This document shows, one piece after another, positions 6,914 through 17,868 of a stretch of 34,364 bases of DNA. The position numbers and the translations under genes were made by a program. How positions within the stretch are numbered: position 1 is the stretch's first letter; every line of letters starts with the position of its first letter. Location of the stretch: contig CAIVAR010000043.1 in NCBI GenBank assembly GCA_903904005.1, positions 1 to 34,364 of the forward strand, in the 5' to 3' direction. Below the pieces are notes generated by a model. That model saw nothing but the letters and a program-made list of their open reading frames with translations. It did no database searches and had not been told where the DNA came from. The DNA comes from an uncultured Anaeromyxobacter sp. Its GTDB lineage: Bacteria; Myxococcota; Myxococcia; Myxococcales; Anaeromyxobacteraceae.

Positions 6914-8362
6914 ATGGGCATCCAGATCCACGACACGATGGCCGGCGAGAAGGTCGAGTTCCACCCCGTGGTGCCGGGCCAGGTCGGCCTCTACGTCTGC
7001 GGACCCACGGTGTACGACCACGCCCACCTGGGACACGCCCGGTGCTACGTGGCCTGGGACGTGGTGGTCCGCCACCTGCGCGCCCGCGAACTCGTGGTGA
7101 AGTACGTCCGCAACTTCACCGACGTCGACGACAAGATCATCGCCCGGGCCGCCGAGCGGGGGGAGGATCCGATCGCGATGGCCGCCCGCTTCGCCGACTC
7201 GTTCCTCGAGGACATGGACGCGGTCGGCTGCCTGCGCCCCGACGTCGCCCCGCGGGTGAGCGGGAGCATGCCCGGGATCGTGGACCTCATCGGACGCCTG
7301 GTCGAGAAGGGCTTCGCCTACGCGCCGGGAAACGGCGACGTCTACTACGCGGTCCGGAAGTTCCCGGCCTACGGGCGGCTGGCCCGCCGGAACCTCGACG
7401 ACCTGCTCTCCGGCGCCCGGGTCGATCCGGGCGAGTCGAAGCGCGACCCGCTCGACTTCGCGCTCTGGAAGGGGGCCAAGCCGGGCGAGCCGGCGTGGGA
7501 CTCGCCCTGGGGCAAGGGCAGGCCGGGCTGGCACATCGAGTGCTCCGCCATGACCCTCGAGCACCTGGGCGCCCCCTTCGACATCCACGCCGGGGGCAAG
7601 GACCTGGTCTTCCCGCACCACAGCAACGAGATCGCCCAGTCGGCCGCCGCGATCTCCGGGCGGCTCGCCCCGGAGGACTTCGCGCGCCACTGGATGCACA
7701 ACGGGTTCGTCGAGATCGACCAGGAGAAGATGTCGAAGTCGCTCGGCAACTTCTTCACCGTGAAGGACCTCCTGCGCCTCCACGACGGGGAGGCGCTCCG
7801 CCTCCTCCTCCTCGGCACCCACTACCGGCACCCGATCAACTTCTCCGACGGCCTGCTCGGGGACGCCGAGCGCCGTCTCGGCTACCTGTACGAGACCCTC
7901 GAGAAGGCCGACCGGATCGCCGAGGGTGCGGCGCTGGACCCGGTCGTGTCGCCGTGGGCGGAGGGCTCGCGGACCGCGCTCGACGACGACTTCAACACCG
8001 CCGCGGTGCTGGGCATCCTGGCCGAGGCCTTCACGGCCGCCAACGCCGCCGCAGACCGCAAGGGGAAGAAGACCCCCACCGACCGGGGCGCCCTGGCACG
8101 CTTCGCCCTCGACGCACGGTCGGTCGGCGCCGAGCTGGGCATCCTGCAGCGGGAGGCGGGCGAGGCGCTCCGGGCGCTGCGGACCCGGGCCGCGGCGCGG
8201 CGCGGCATCGATCCTGCGCTCGTCGAGGCACGGATCGCCGAGCGGGCCGAGGCCCGTCGGGCGAAGGACTTCGGCCGTTCCGACGCCGTCCGGGACGAGC
8301 TCCTGGCGCTCGGGGTGGTCCTCCAGGACGGGGCGTCGGGCACGACCTGGAAGGTGGAGTAG
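6914..8362 (+). CDS. cysS: Cysteinyl-tRNA synthetase
   Basis: Class I synthetase that charges tRNA-Cys in the cytosol. The 482-residue length is typical. The catalytic Rossmann core carries the zinc-binding cysteine in LYVCGPTVYD, the HIGH motif as HLGH (residues 38-41), HIECSAM and HHSNE for the other zinc ligands, and KMSKS at 272-276. A DALR-type helical region and a C-terminal anticodon-binding tail ending TTWKVE complete it. The ATG at 6914 is 11 bases after the ispDF stop, so it is probably co-transcribed with ispDF. A 159-base gap follows it. Confidence 0.97.
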   Translation: MGIQIHDTMAGEKVEFHPVVPGQVGLYVCGPTVYDHAHLGHARCYVAWDVVVRHLRARELVVKYVRNFTDVDDKIIARAAERGEDPIAMAARFADSFLEDMDAVGCLRPDVAPRVSGSMPGIVDLIGRLVEKGFAYAPGNGDVYYAVRKFPAYGRLARRNLDDLLSGARVDPGESKRDPLDFALWKGAKPGEPAWDSPWGKGRPGWHIECSAMTLEHLGAPFDIHAGGKDLVFPHHSNEIAQSAAAISGRLAPEDFARHWMHNGFVEIDQEKMSKSLGNFFTVKDLLRLHDGEALRLLLLGTHYRHPINFSDGLLGDAERRLGYLYETLEKADRIAEGAALDPVVSPWAEGSRTALDDDFNTAAVLGILAEAFTAANAAADRKGKKTPTDRGALARFALDARSVGAELGILQREAGEALRALRTRAAARRGIDPALVEARIAERAEARRAKDFGRSDAVRDELLALGVVLQDGASGTTWKVE

Positions 8363-8521
8363 CCGGCCCCTCCTGCCCGGACTCCGGAATTCGACCGCGC
8401 ATGACGCGGCGCGCGATGCGTCCAGCCCGCGGCACGGCTAAACGGTTTCGGGTCGGGAGGAAGCGTTTCTTTACGCGCAGGACCCCCCGGCGTGGCTTCG
8501 TTCAGTTCACCTGAGGTGAAA

Positions 8522-11239
8522 ATGGTCCGCAGAGTCCTCCCCGCGATCCTCCTCGCCACCTTCGCCGCGGCCTGCCAGTCGAAGGCCACCCCGTCCGGCA
8601 TCCCGGTCGAGGGCGTGGTCTCCGGGATCCCCGGCCTGGGCGCCGAGGTCACGGTGTACTACGACGCGTACGGCGTCCCGCACGTCAACGCGGCCAGCGA
8701 CGACGACGCGTCCTACGCCATCGGCTACGTCCACGCGCGGGACCGGCTCTTCCAGATGGACTTCATGCGTCGCGCCGGACGCGGCCGGCTCGCCGAGATG
8801 CTCGGTTCGTCGGCGCTCTCCACCGACGTCTCCATCCGCACCGTCTTCACGGCGCAGACGCCCGTGGCGAGCGGCCCCCGCGCCGGGAGCTACCGCATCG
8901 AGGACGTCATCGCCTCCACGCTGCCCCCGGCGTTCCGCTCCTACCTCCAGCGCTACGCCGACGGCGTGAACCGGTTCATCGTCGACATGGCGCTCGGGCT
9001 GAACGGTGCCAAGGTGCCCGCCGAGTACGTCACCATCGTGTCGCTGCCGGGCTCCTACACGCCGACCTTCTGGACCATCGAGGACTCGATCGCCATCGGC
9101 CGGCTCCAGGCCTGGAGCCTCTCCGAGACCCTCGGCGACGAGGTGAGCTACGCAACGCTGGCCCAGGCCTTCGCGGCCGCCTGCGGCGAAACGCCGGTGA
9201 CCTCCTGCCCCATCTTCGGGCTCTTCTCCGACCTCACCCGCTTCGCCGGCGCCACCCAGGCCACCATCCTGCCTCCTCCGGCACCCACCGTCGTCGCCGC
9301 GGCTCGTGCGGCGCCCGCGCCTGCCCCTGTGGCGTCCTCCGAGGTGCTCCAGGGCGTTCGCGCGCTCCGCGAGCTGCTCGGCCTTCGCCTCGGCGACCAG
9401 CCCGGCTCCAACAACTGGGTGATGCGCGCGCCGCTGGCCGCCCACGCCATGGTCGGGAACGATCCCCACCTCGCGCTCCAGAACCCGTCGATCTTCTACC
9501 TCATGCAGGTGACCACCCCGACCCGCAACGTCGGCGGCGTGGCCTTCCCCGGGGCGCCGGTCTTCGCCATCGGTCACAACGACTACGTCGGCTGGGGAGA
9601 CACGGTCGCCTACTACGACGTCACCGACGTGTACTACTTCCCGGTCGCGGCGGGCGGGCTGCCCTCCGACACCGTGAAGGTCACCGAGACCTACCTGGTC
9701 CGGGGCGAGACCGAACCGTACATCCCGGACCCCATCCTGCTCGTCCCGAGCTATGGCCCGGTCGTCTCCTTCGCCAGCGGCGCCTTCTTCACCGCTCGAT
9801 GGACCGGGCAGGACCCGACCAACGAGCTGCTCGCCTTCTACCAGCTGAACGAGGCCAAGAGCGTCGACGGGGCCTTCGAGGCCGTGAAGACCTTCGGCGT
9901 CGGCGCGCAGAACTTCGTCTTCGCCGACGTCGCCGGCAACATCGGCTACTACCCGCACGCCCTCGTCCCCATCCGCAAGGCCGGTTGCTTCGGGACGCCG
10001 GCCGGCAGCCCGCGGCTCGTCTACGGTTCGCCGGGGCTCGTGGTTCCCTGGGCCCCCATGCCGGGCGACGGGACCTGCAACTGGACCGGCTACATGTCCG
10101 ACACGGCGCTGCCCCAGACCAAGAACCCCGCCGCGAACTTCATCATCACGGCCAACAACGACATCAACGGCGTGCTCCTCGGCAACAACCCGTTCTCCTA
10201 CGGCGCCGATTCCTACCTGTACGCCTTCCCCGACCTCGGCTACCGCGCCTCGCGGGCGAAGACCCTGCTCAGCGCCAAGAGCGGCGGCTACACCCTCGAC
10301 GACTTCACCGCCATCCAGGCCGACAACTACTCGCTCTTCGCGGCCACCATGATGCCCGGCCTGCTCGCCTGGTTCGAGGCGGGGAGCGCCGACGTGACCG
10401 AGAAGGGGCTCGGCCCGGTGGTGGAGCTCCTCGCCCACTGGGCGAGCGCCACCAACGCGCGTCGCTTCACGACGCCGACCGGCCTCGCGTCGACCAACCC
10501 GACCGGCGCCCGCGCCTCCGACGCCGAGGTGGTGGCCGCATCCAACGCCGCGATGGTCTTCCACGCGCTCATGCCGCGCCTGGCGGCCCGGCTGCTCGAC
10601 CTCCCGCTCTCCACGGTGCATGTCGGGGGCTCGCCCCTCAGCACCCGCGGCTTCATCTCCAGGGTCGGCGACCAGCCGGTGGCGAAGTACCTGACCGCGC
10701 TCTCGCAGTACGCGGCGGGAGGAACGCCCGTCATCCCTCTGTACACCTGCGCCCTGAGCCACTGCCCGGCCTCGCTCCAGGCAGCGGACGTCGTCGACGC
10801 CCTGGAGGACACGGTGAACTTCCTCTCCACCTCTGCCTTCGCGAGCGCCATCCCGTCCGACTGGATCTGGGGGCGCAAGCACCGGGTGACCTTCGACAGC
10901 CTGCTCTCGTCGGCGGGGGTGGGCATCTTCAACTACGGCCCCTTCGCCAACGACGGCGGAAGCTACACCGTGGACGTCGCCAACTTCTCCTGGAACGACG
11001 ACGGCGCGAACGGCTTCTTCCAGCACGCCGGCGCCAACGTCCGGTTCTCGGCCGAGATGATCGGGCAGGGCAACATCGTCTGGCGCGCCGTCATCCCCGG
11101 CGGCGAGCCCGACTACGCGAACGATCCGAACTACGAGAGCCAGATCCCGCTCTGGCTCTCCAACGCCCCCGGGCCGCAGCCCTGGACCGCCGCCGACGTC
11201 CAGGCGGCGGCCGTCGACCAGCTGATCTTCCAGCCGTAG
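8522..11239 (+). CDS. Penicillin acylase-family (Ntn) amidohydrolase, predicted lipoprotein
   Basis: A 905-residue N-terminal-nucleophile hydrolase of the S45/penicillin acylase family. Such enzymes cleave amide bonds of penicillins, acyl-homoserine lactones or other N-acyl compounds; the substrate cannot be told from sequence. Residues 1-17 are a lipoprotein signal (VLPAILLATFAAAC) with lipid-anchored Cys18, so the enzyme should be on the periplasmic or outer-membrane surface. The alpha-chain start carries YGVPHVNAASDDDASYAIGY and HARDRLFQMDFMRR. The beta-chain nucleophile is Ser296 in PGSNNWVM, where self-cleavage would free the serine, followed by VGNDPHLAL. The start ATG has a GAGGTGA ribosome site, which excludes the earlier ATG at 8492. 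It stands alone, with uvrB 42 bases downstream. Confidence 0.9.
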   Translation: MVRRVLPAILLATFAAACQSKATPSGIPVEGVVSGIPGLGAEVTVYYDAYGVPHVNAASDDDASYAIGYVHARDRLFQMDFMRRAGRGRLAEMLGSSALSTDVSIRTVFTAQTPVASGPRAGSYRIEDVIASTLPPAFRSYLQRYADGVNRFIVDMALGLNGAKVPAEYVTIVSLPGSYTPTFWTIEDSIAIGRLQAWSLSETLGDEVSYATLAQAFAAACGETPVTSCPIFGLFSDLTRFAGATQATILPPPAPTVVAAARAAPAPAPVASSEVLQGVRALRELLGLRLGDQPGSNNWVMRAPLAAHAMVGNDPHLALQNPSIFYLMQVTTPTRNVGGVAFPGAPVFAIGHNDYVGWGDTVAYYDVTDVYYFPVAAGGLPSDTVKVTETYLVRGETEPYIPDPILLVPSYGPVVSFASGAFFTARWTGQDPTNELLAFYQLNEAKSVDGAFEAVKTFGVGAQNFVFADVAGNIGYYPHALVPIRKAGCFGTPAGSPRLVYGSPGLVVPWAPMPGDGTCNWTGYMSDTALPQTKNPAANFIITANNDINGVLLGNNPFSYGADSYLYAFPDLGYRASRAKTLLSAKSGGYTLDDFTAIQADNYSLFAATMMPGLLAWFEAGSADVTEKGLGPVVELLAHWASATNARRFTTPTGLASTNPTGARASDAEVVAASNAAMVFHALMPRLAARLLDLPLSTVHVGGSPLSTRGFISRVGDQPVAKYLTALSQYAAGGTPVIPLYTCALSHCPASLQAADVVDALEDTVNFLSTSAFASAIPSDWIWGRKHRVTFDSLLSSAGVGIFNYGPFANDGGSYTVDVANFSWNDDGANGFFQHAGANVRFSAEMIGQGNIVWRAVIPGGEPDYANDPNYESQIPLWLSNAPGPQPWTAADVQAAAVDQLIFQP

Positions 11240-11269
11240 GGGCGGCATGATCGCGAGGGGCCCGGGCGT

Positions 11270-11275
11270 TAGACT
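11270..11275 (+). promoter_or_regulatory. TAGACT -10 element 6 nt before the uvrB GTG (leaderless)
   Basis: The hexamer ends exactly 6 bases before the GTG at 11282, so a normal start of transcription would fall on the G of the start codon. There is an in-frame TAG four codons upstream and no Shine-Dalgarno sequence. No clear -35 is visible. Confidence 0.5.
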
Positions 11276-11281
11276 CCCCCG

Positions 11282-13369
<2,088 letters not shown>

Positions 13370-13451
13370 TCGCGGGTCTCCGGCCGGCCCCGGGGTGTTC
13401 CCGGAGTGTCCGGCGGGGTAGTCTTCGAGGCGACCGGAGCGGGGGCGCGCC

Positions 13452-16358
13452 GTGGCCGACGAAGGAAGGGACAGGAGGGACGGGCCGACGGGGCAGATCC
13501 GGCCCGGGGCGCTCTCCGCACTGCTCGCCGAACTCGCCCGCTCGCCCGGTGACGAGGAACCGGAGGCGCCGGAGCGTGCCTTCGCGCCCGGGGCGGAGGT
13601 GGGGCGCTTCCAGCTGGTCCGGGAGATCGGGCGGGGCGGCTTCGGGGTGGTCTACGAGGCGCAGGACCGGGAACTCGGCCGCGCCGTGGCGTTCAAGGCG
13701 ATCCGGGACGGGAGGGGGTCGCCGGCGCTGCGGGAGGAGCGGCTGCTCCGCGAGGCCGAGGCAGCGGCGCGCCTGTCCCACCCGAACCTGGTCACCCTCC
13801 ACGACGTGGGGCGGGGCCCGGAGGGACCGTTCCTGGTGCTCGAACTGCTCCGGGGGCGGACGCTCGCCGACCGGCTCGACCAGGGGCCGCTCTCCCTCGC
13901 CGAGGCGATCGACGTCGCGGTCCAGGTGGCCCGCGGGCTCGCCCACGCCCACGCCCACGGGGTCATCCACCGCGACCTCAAGCCCGCCAACGTCTTCCTC
14001 TGCGACGGCGGGCTGGTGAAGATCCTCGACTTCGGACTGGCCCACGCCTTCGGGCAGCGGCGCGTCGACGGCGGAACGCCGGCCTACATGGCGCCGGAGC
14101 AGTGGCGGTCGGCGCCGGAGGACGAGCGCACCGACGTCTTCGCGCTCGGCGTCATGCTGTACCGCATGCTCGCTGGCGAGGTTCCCTTCCCCGGGGACCG
14201 GAGCGGCAAGGCGCTGCTCTCGAACCGTGCCCTGCCCGCCCTGGAGGTGCCCGAGGCTCCCGCCCTGGGGGATCTCGCCACCCGGATGCTGGCCCGGGAC
14301 CCCGTGGAGCGCCCCCGGGACGGGGCCGAGGTGCTGGCCTCGCTGGAGGCGATCCAGGAGGCGCTGCGCGCCGAGATCCGTTCCGGGCAGGCTTCGTCGA
14401 GCACGGGGACGACCGGGCGCCTGCGCCGACGCGGGCCCGCGCTCCGGTCCGTCGCGTGGATCCTGGGGATGGCGGCCATCGTCACCGCCGGAGGCGCCTG
14501 GTACCGGATCCGGTCGTCGGCGACCCCGGATCGCCCGGTCGTCGCCATCGCCGACGTCCAGAACGTCACCGGCGATCCCGAGCTCGACGGCCTGTCCGGC
14601 CTCCTCGCCACCGGGCTCGAGCAGTCGCGCCGGATCGGCGTTCTTCACCGGGGGAGGATGCTGGAGGCGGCGCGTCTCACGGGCCACCGCGGCATCGAGC
14701 GGATCGACGAGCAGGTGGGGCTCGAGGTGGGACGGAGCATCGGGGCGACCGCGCTGCTCCTCTCCACCGTGCGCCGGCTCGGTTCCACCTGGGTGGTCGA
14801 GGTCCGCGCCGTCGATCCGCGGCGGGGTACCCATCTCTTCACACTTCGCGAGCAGGCCCAGAGCAAGGAGGGGATCCTGCCCCTGGTCGACCGGGTGATC
14901 GAGCAGGTCCGGCGCGAGCTTCGCGAGCCGGCGGCGGAGGTGGCCGGTCGACGGGCGCGGCTCGAGGAACTGGTCACCGGGAACCTCGACGCCTACCGCC
15001 ACTACTTCCTCGCCCGGACCCACCTCGACCGGTTCCGGCTGCCCGAGGCCATCGCCGAGCTCGACCGGGCGCTCGCCATGGATCCCCGCTTCGCCCTCGC
15101 CCACTACCAGCTGGCCCGGATGGGCCGGTCGGGGGAGATCTCCGAGGCGACCCGGCGAGTGCACCAGGCCGAGGCGCTGCGCCTGGCCGATCGCCTCCCG
15201 CCCCGGGAGCGCGGCATCCTCCTCGCCACGAGCGCGGCGGCGGCCGGCCGGATGGACGAGGCCGAGGTCACCTGGAGAGAGCTCGCCGGCGACTTCCCCG
15301 ACGACCCCGACGTCCTGTTCGGCGCGGGGGACCTGCTGCTCGCGCGCGAGAACGCGTCGGAGGCTGCGCCGTACCTCCTCCTCGCGGTGGAGCTCCAGCC
15401 ATCGAACGAGGTCTCCCACCACCTCCTCTCCCGTGCGCTGGGGTTCCTGGGGCGCACCGGGGAGCTCCAGGCCGCCGCGCGGCGCGCCCGGGCGGCCGCC
15501 CCGGGGCCGGAGACCGACCTCTTCCTCGCCGAGGCCGCGCTCTGGAACGGCGACATGGCGACGGCCGAGGAGGCCGCTCGCCAGGCGCGGGTCCGCGGGG
15601 AACGGCAGGCCAACGACACGCTGCTCCGGGTGGGGATGCGGACCGACGACACCGGGATCCAGCGCGAGAGCGCGGCCGCGTCCTCGCTCCGCGAGGCGGG
15701 GGTGGCGCTCCACGGCGGCAGGATCCGCGACTTCCGCAAGGCGATCGACCTGACGGTCGAGCTCCCGCCCGCCTGGGACGCCCAGGTGGCGCTCGAGAAG
15801 CTGCTCCTCCAGGTCGGGGCGGGGGACCGGGCCCAGATCGGCGCGGCGGCCGGGCGGCTTGCCGCCACGGGCTCGGCCGCGACCGGCGCCGCAGCGGCTG
15901 CGGTGGCCTGGGCCGGTGAAGAGGGGGCCGCCGAGCGGCTCGCCGCGTTGCTCCCGCCCTCGTCCCCGGACGCCGCGCTCCACCGTGCCGTGGCGCAGCG
16001 GGTGGGTGGGAGCGCCACCGCCGCGCTCCCTGCGCTGCGCGTGCTCTCGAGGACCCACGCGTCGGGGTCGACCTACCTCGACTCCTTCTTCCTCGGCGAG
16101 GCGGCACTCGAGTCGGGACGCCCGGCCGAGGCGGCCGAGGCGCTCCGCCGCTTCCAGGGGATGAGCCTCCCGTCGAGCGTGCTCGCCTGGGCCTACCCGC
16201 GCAGCCTGCTCCTGCTCGCCCGGGCGGAGGAGGCTGCGGGACGGCTGCCCGAGGCTCGCTGGGCGGCGGAGCGGCTGGCCCGCACCTGGCGGGACGCCGA
16301 TCCCGACTTCCCGCCGCTCGCCGAGCTCTTCGCACTCCGGGCGCGTCTCGGACCCTGA
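13452..16358 (+). CDS. Membrane-anchored Ser/Thr protein kinase with TPR-rich C-terminal half
   Basis: A 968-residue Hanks-type kinase. The cytosolic kinase domain (~53-315) has the glycine loop IGRGGFGVV at 59-67, the catalytic lysine K82 in VAFKAI, HRDLKPAN with Asp175, DFG at 193-195, and an APE motif (YMAPEQW). It is followed by a single membrane helix (~335-353, AWILGMAAIVTAGGAW). A ~130-residue alpha/beta domain of the FlgO/TolB-N kind comes next (PVVAIADVQNVTGDPELDGL), then about 450 residues of helical TPR-like repeats. Such architecture is common in myxobacteria for signalling; the input and substrates are unknown. The start GTG has only a weak GGAG site. The 3' end overlaps the SagB gene on the other strand by 166 bases. 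Confidence 0.9.
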   Translation: MADEGRDRRDGPTGQIRPGALSALLAELARSPGDEEPEAPERAFAPGAEVGRFQLVREIGRGGFGVVYEAQDRELGRAVAFKAIRDGRGSPALREERLLREAEAAARLSHPNLVTLHDVGRGPEGPFLVLELLRGRTLADRLDQGPLSLAEAIDVAVQVARGLAHAHAHGVIHRDLKPANVFLCDGGLVKILDFGLAHAFGQRRVDGGTPAYMAPEQWRSAPEDERTDVFALGVMLYRMLAGEVPFPGDRSGKALLSNRALPALEVPEAPALGDLATRMLARDPVERPRDGAEVLASLEAIQEALRAEIRSGQASSSTGTTGRLRRRGPALRSVAWILGMAAIVTAGGAWYRIRSSATPDRPVVAIADVQNVTGDPELDGLSGLLATGLEQSRRIGVLHRGRMLEAARLTGHRGIERIDEQVGLEVGRSIGATALLLSTVRRLGSTWVVEVRAVDPRRGTHLFTLREQAQSKEGILPLVDRVIEQVRRELREPAAEVAGRRARLEELVTGNLDAYRHYFLARTHLDRFRLPEAIAELDRALAMDPRFALAHYQLARMGRSGEISEATRRVHQAEALRLADRLPPRERGILLATSAAAAGRMDEAEVTWRELAGDFPDDPDVLFGAGDLLLARENASEAAPYLLLAVELQPSNEVSHHLLSRALGFLGRTGELQAAARRARAAAPGPETDLFLAEAALWNGDMATAEEAARQARVRGERQANDTLLRVGMRTDDTGIQRESAAASSLREAGVALHGGRIRDFRKAIDLTVELPPAWDAQVALEKLLLQVGAGDRAQIGAAAGRLAATGSAATGAAAAAVAWAGEEGAAERLAALLPPSSPDAALHRAVAQRVGGSATAALPALRVLSRTHASGSTYLDSFFLGEAALESGRPAEAAEALRRFQGMSLPSSVLAWAYPRSLLLLARAEEAAGRLPEARWAAERLARTWRDADPDFPPLAELFALRARLGP

Positions 16359-17428
16359 GGTCCGCTGTCCCGGGGGTGTCCCAGCACCACCGCGTAGAGC
16401 ACCGCCCGGTCCGGCCCGCCGACCCGGAGCGCCTCCTCCACCCGGGTATCGGACACCGCGCCGCTCGGCCAGGCGGCGAGCCCGGCATCGGAGGCAGCCA
16501 CCAGCATGTTCTGGGCGATGTGTCCCGCCTCGAAGAGCACCATCCGGAGCGAGAGGGGGTGCTCGTACTTCCACATGGCGCGACCCAGGCTGGCGACGAG
16601 GAAGATCACGGCCGAGGCCTCGGCTGCCCAGGGCTGTCCGCCGAGCAGGTCGGGGAGCGTGCCAGCGGGGAGCGGTCCGACCCGCTCGAGTTCCCGCCGG
16701 AGCCCGGAGTAGCGGTAGGTGCCCGGAGGGATCCCCTTCACGTTCCGTGCGAGAAGGTAGCCGTCGATCGGGTTGCGGGCGCCTCCCGATGGCGCGAGCT
16801 TGAGCGGGAGATCGCCCTGGACGGGGATGCGGAGCAGCGCGCGCACCCCGAGCCCGGCGAAGAGGACGTCGGCGACCGCCCGCGCGTTGACGGGGGCGCC
16901 GGACATGTCCCGGATCGACTCCCGTTTCATGAGATGGGCGAGCACCCCGCGACGGATCCGAGGCTGGGGAAGGGGAGTCCGCCCCGGTCCCGGTTCCGGG
17001 ATCACCCGGGGGGGCGGGCGCCGGCGCGCGCGGGCGCGGAGCAGGACCTCGCTCTCCTCGATGGGGAGGAAGCGGAGGTCGCGGAGGCTCCGGTGGAAGG
17101 CGGCGGCTACCGGTCCCCACCTCCAGGTGCGGCGCCAGGAGGCCTCCTCCCGCGCCACGGCGGATCCCGGGACGACGAGGATGGCCGTCTCGACGAGGCG
17201 GCGGAGCGTCGTCGCGGGATCGGGGTCACCCGATCGGCGGAGGGCGCGCCCCAGCTCCGTCACGTTGTAAGGGCGGCCAGCCCCCGCCAGCATGGAGAGC
17301 ACGGCGCCCCCGCAGGCTGCGGTCGTGCCCGCGACGAAGTTGTGGACGAGGACCCACCGGCCCCGCGGCCAGGCGACGAGCGCGGAGGACCGCCGGAGCC
17401 GGAGGGCCCTGCGGGGGGAACGGGCCAT
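16193..17428 (-). CDS. SagB-type FMN-dependent dehydrogenase
   Basis: A nitroreductase-fold protein of 411 residues matching the SagB/ThcOx family, whose best-known members oxidise azolines to thiazoles or oxazoles in ribosomal peptides. Residues ~40-130 look like the family's helix-turn-helix-type N-terminal domain. The FMN domain runs ~165-350 with KLAPSGGARNPIDGYLLARN (~210-229), YRYSGLRREL, KYEHPLSLRMVLFEAGHIAQ and a C-terminal VLYAVVLGHPR. The conserved fold ends at ~352. The final ~58 residues are a low-complexity Ser/Arg/Ala tail that lies almost wholly within the antisense overlap with the kinase gene. The start ATG is 6 bases after the stop of the 86-residue gene, implying coupling. 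No YcaO cyclase is near, so the substrate is unknown. Confidence 0.82.
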   Translation of the reverse strand: MARSPRRALRLRRSSALVAWPRGRWVLVHNFVAGTTAACGGAVLSMLAGAGRPYNVTELGRALRRSGDPDPATTLRRLVETAILVVPGSAVAREEASWRRTWRWGPVAAAFHRSLRDLRFLPIEESEVLLRARARRRPPPRVIPEPGPGRTPLPQPRIRRGVLAHLMKRESIRDMSGAPVNARAVADVLFAGLGVRALLRIPVQGDLPLKLAPSGGARNPIDGYLLARNVKGIPPGTYRYSGLRRELERVGPLPAGTLPDLLGGQPWAAEASAVIFLVASLGRAMWKYEHPLSLRMVLFEAGHIAQNMLVAASDAGLAAWPSGAVSDTRVEEALRVGGPDRAVLYAVVLGHPRDSGPQGPRRARSAKSSASGGKSGSASRQVRASRSAAQRASGSRPAASSARASRSRLRG

Positions 17429-17434
17429 CGGGCG

Positions 17435-17695
17435 CTACGGGCGCGGCTTCTTCCCGGGGCGGATCTCGATCCAGAACTGCTTCCCCTTGATGTCCTGGGT
17501 GGGGAGACACCAGGGCGGCATTTCGGCCAGGCAGCCGGGGACCCGGATGATCCTCGCCGCGCTGGGGCCGCTCTTCTGGAGCGAGTTCGCCGCCTTCGCG
17601 ACGGCAGTGCCGAGCTTCTTGAGCTCCTTGTCGGTGCGCGCCTTCCGGGTGGGCGATCCTCGCTTCGCCGGAACCTTCCCCTTCCTGGTCGCCAT
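17435..17695 (-). CDS. Unrecognised 86-residue basic protein with two cysteines
   Basis: I do not recognise this family. The N-terminal half is strongly basic (MATRKGKVPAKRGSPTRKAR) and continues as a likely helix (DKELKKLGTAVAKAANSLQK). The C-terminal half holds a compact, aromatic and proline-rich stretch with two cysteines, PGCLAEMPPWCLPTQDIKG, and ends with a basic GKKPRP tail. The gene is credible. A strong GGAGGAGGAGAC ribosome site precedes its ATG, and its stop is six bases before the ATG of the SagB-type dehydrogenase, so the two are almost certainly one transcription unit. It could be a substrate, partner or chaperone of that enzyme, or an unrelated small protein. No signal peptide is visible. 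Confidence 0.75.
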   Translation of the reverse strand: MATRKGKVPAKRGSPTRKARTDKELKKLGTAVAKAANSLQKSGPSAARIIRVPGCLAEMPPWCLPTQDIKGKQFWIEIRPGKKPRP

Positions 17696-17851
17696 GTCTC
17701 CTCCTCCCGCCGGAAACCCGGGATCGGGTTGACCCAGCGTGACAGGGACGATCCTCCACCCGCGGTGCGATCGTCAAGGGCTCCCCCCCGGGATCGGGAG
17801 TGCCTCGCCCGAAATGGGGAGAAGACCGGCGCGCCGGAGGGCCACCCCGGC

Positions 17852-17857
17852 TAGACT
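17852..17857 (+). promoter_or_regulatory. TAGACT -10-like element before uvrC
   Basis: The hexamer ends 11 bases before the uvrC ATG, which has no Shine-Dalgarno sequence. Start of transcription about 6-7 bases after it would leave a leader of roughly 5 bases or none. It is identical to the hexamer before uvrB. No -35 match is visible at the usual spacing. Confidence 0.4.
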
Positions 17858-17868
17858 TCCCGTCGCCG

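Noticed and set aside
8363-8521. A promoter or structured RNA in the 159-base gap before the penicillin-acylase-family gene
   Set aside because: Apart from the GAGGTGA ribosome site at 8513-8519, I could not find a -35/-10 pair or a convincing hairpin.
13378-13406. CTCCGG...CCGGAG inverted repeat after uvrB as a terminator
   Set aside because: Six pairs around a 17-base loop are weak in such GC-rich DNA, and no U-run follows.
16193-17695. A complete RiPP (thiazole/oxazole peptide) gene cluster
   Set aside because: Only a SagB-type dehydrogenase and one small unknown protein are present. There is no YcaO cyclase, leader-recognition protein, protease or exporter, so a full cluster cannot be claimed.
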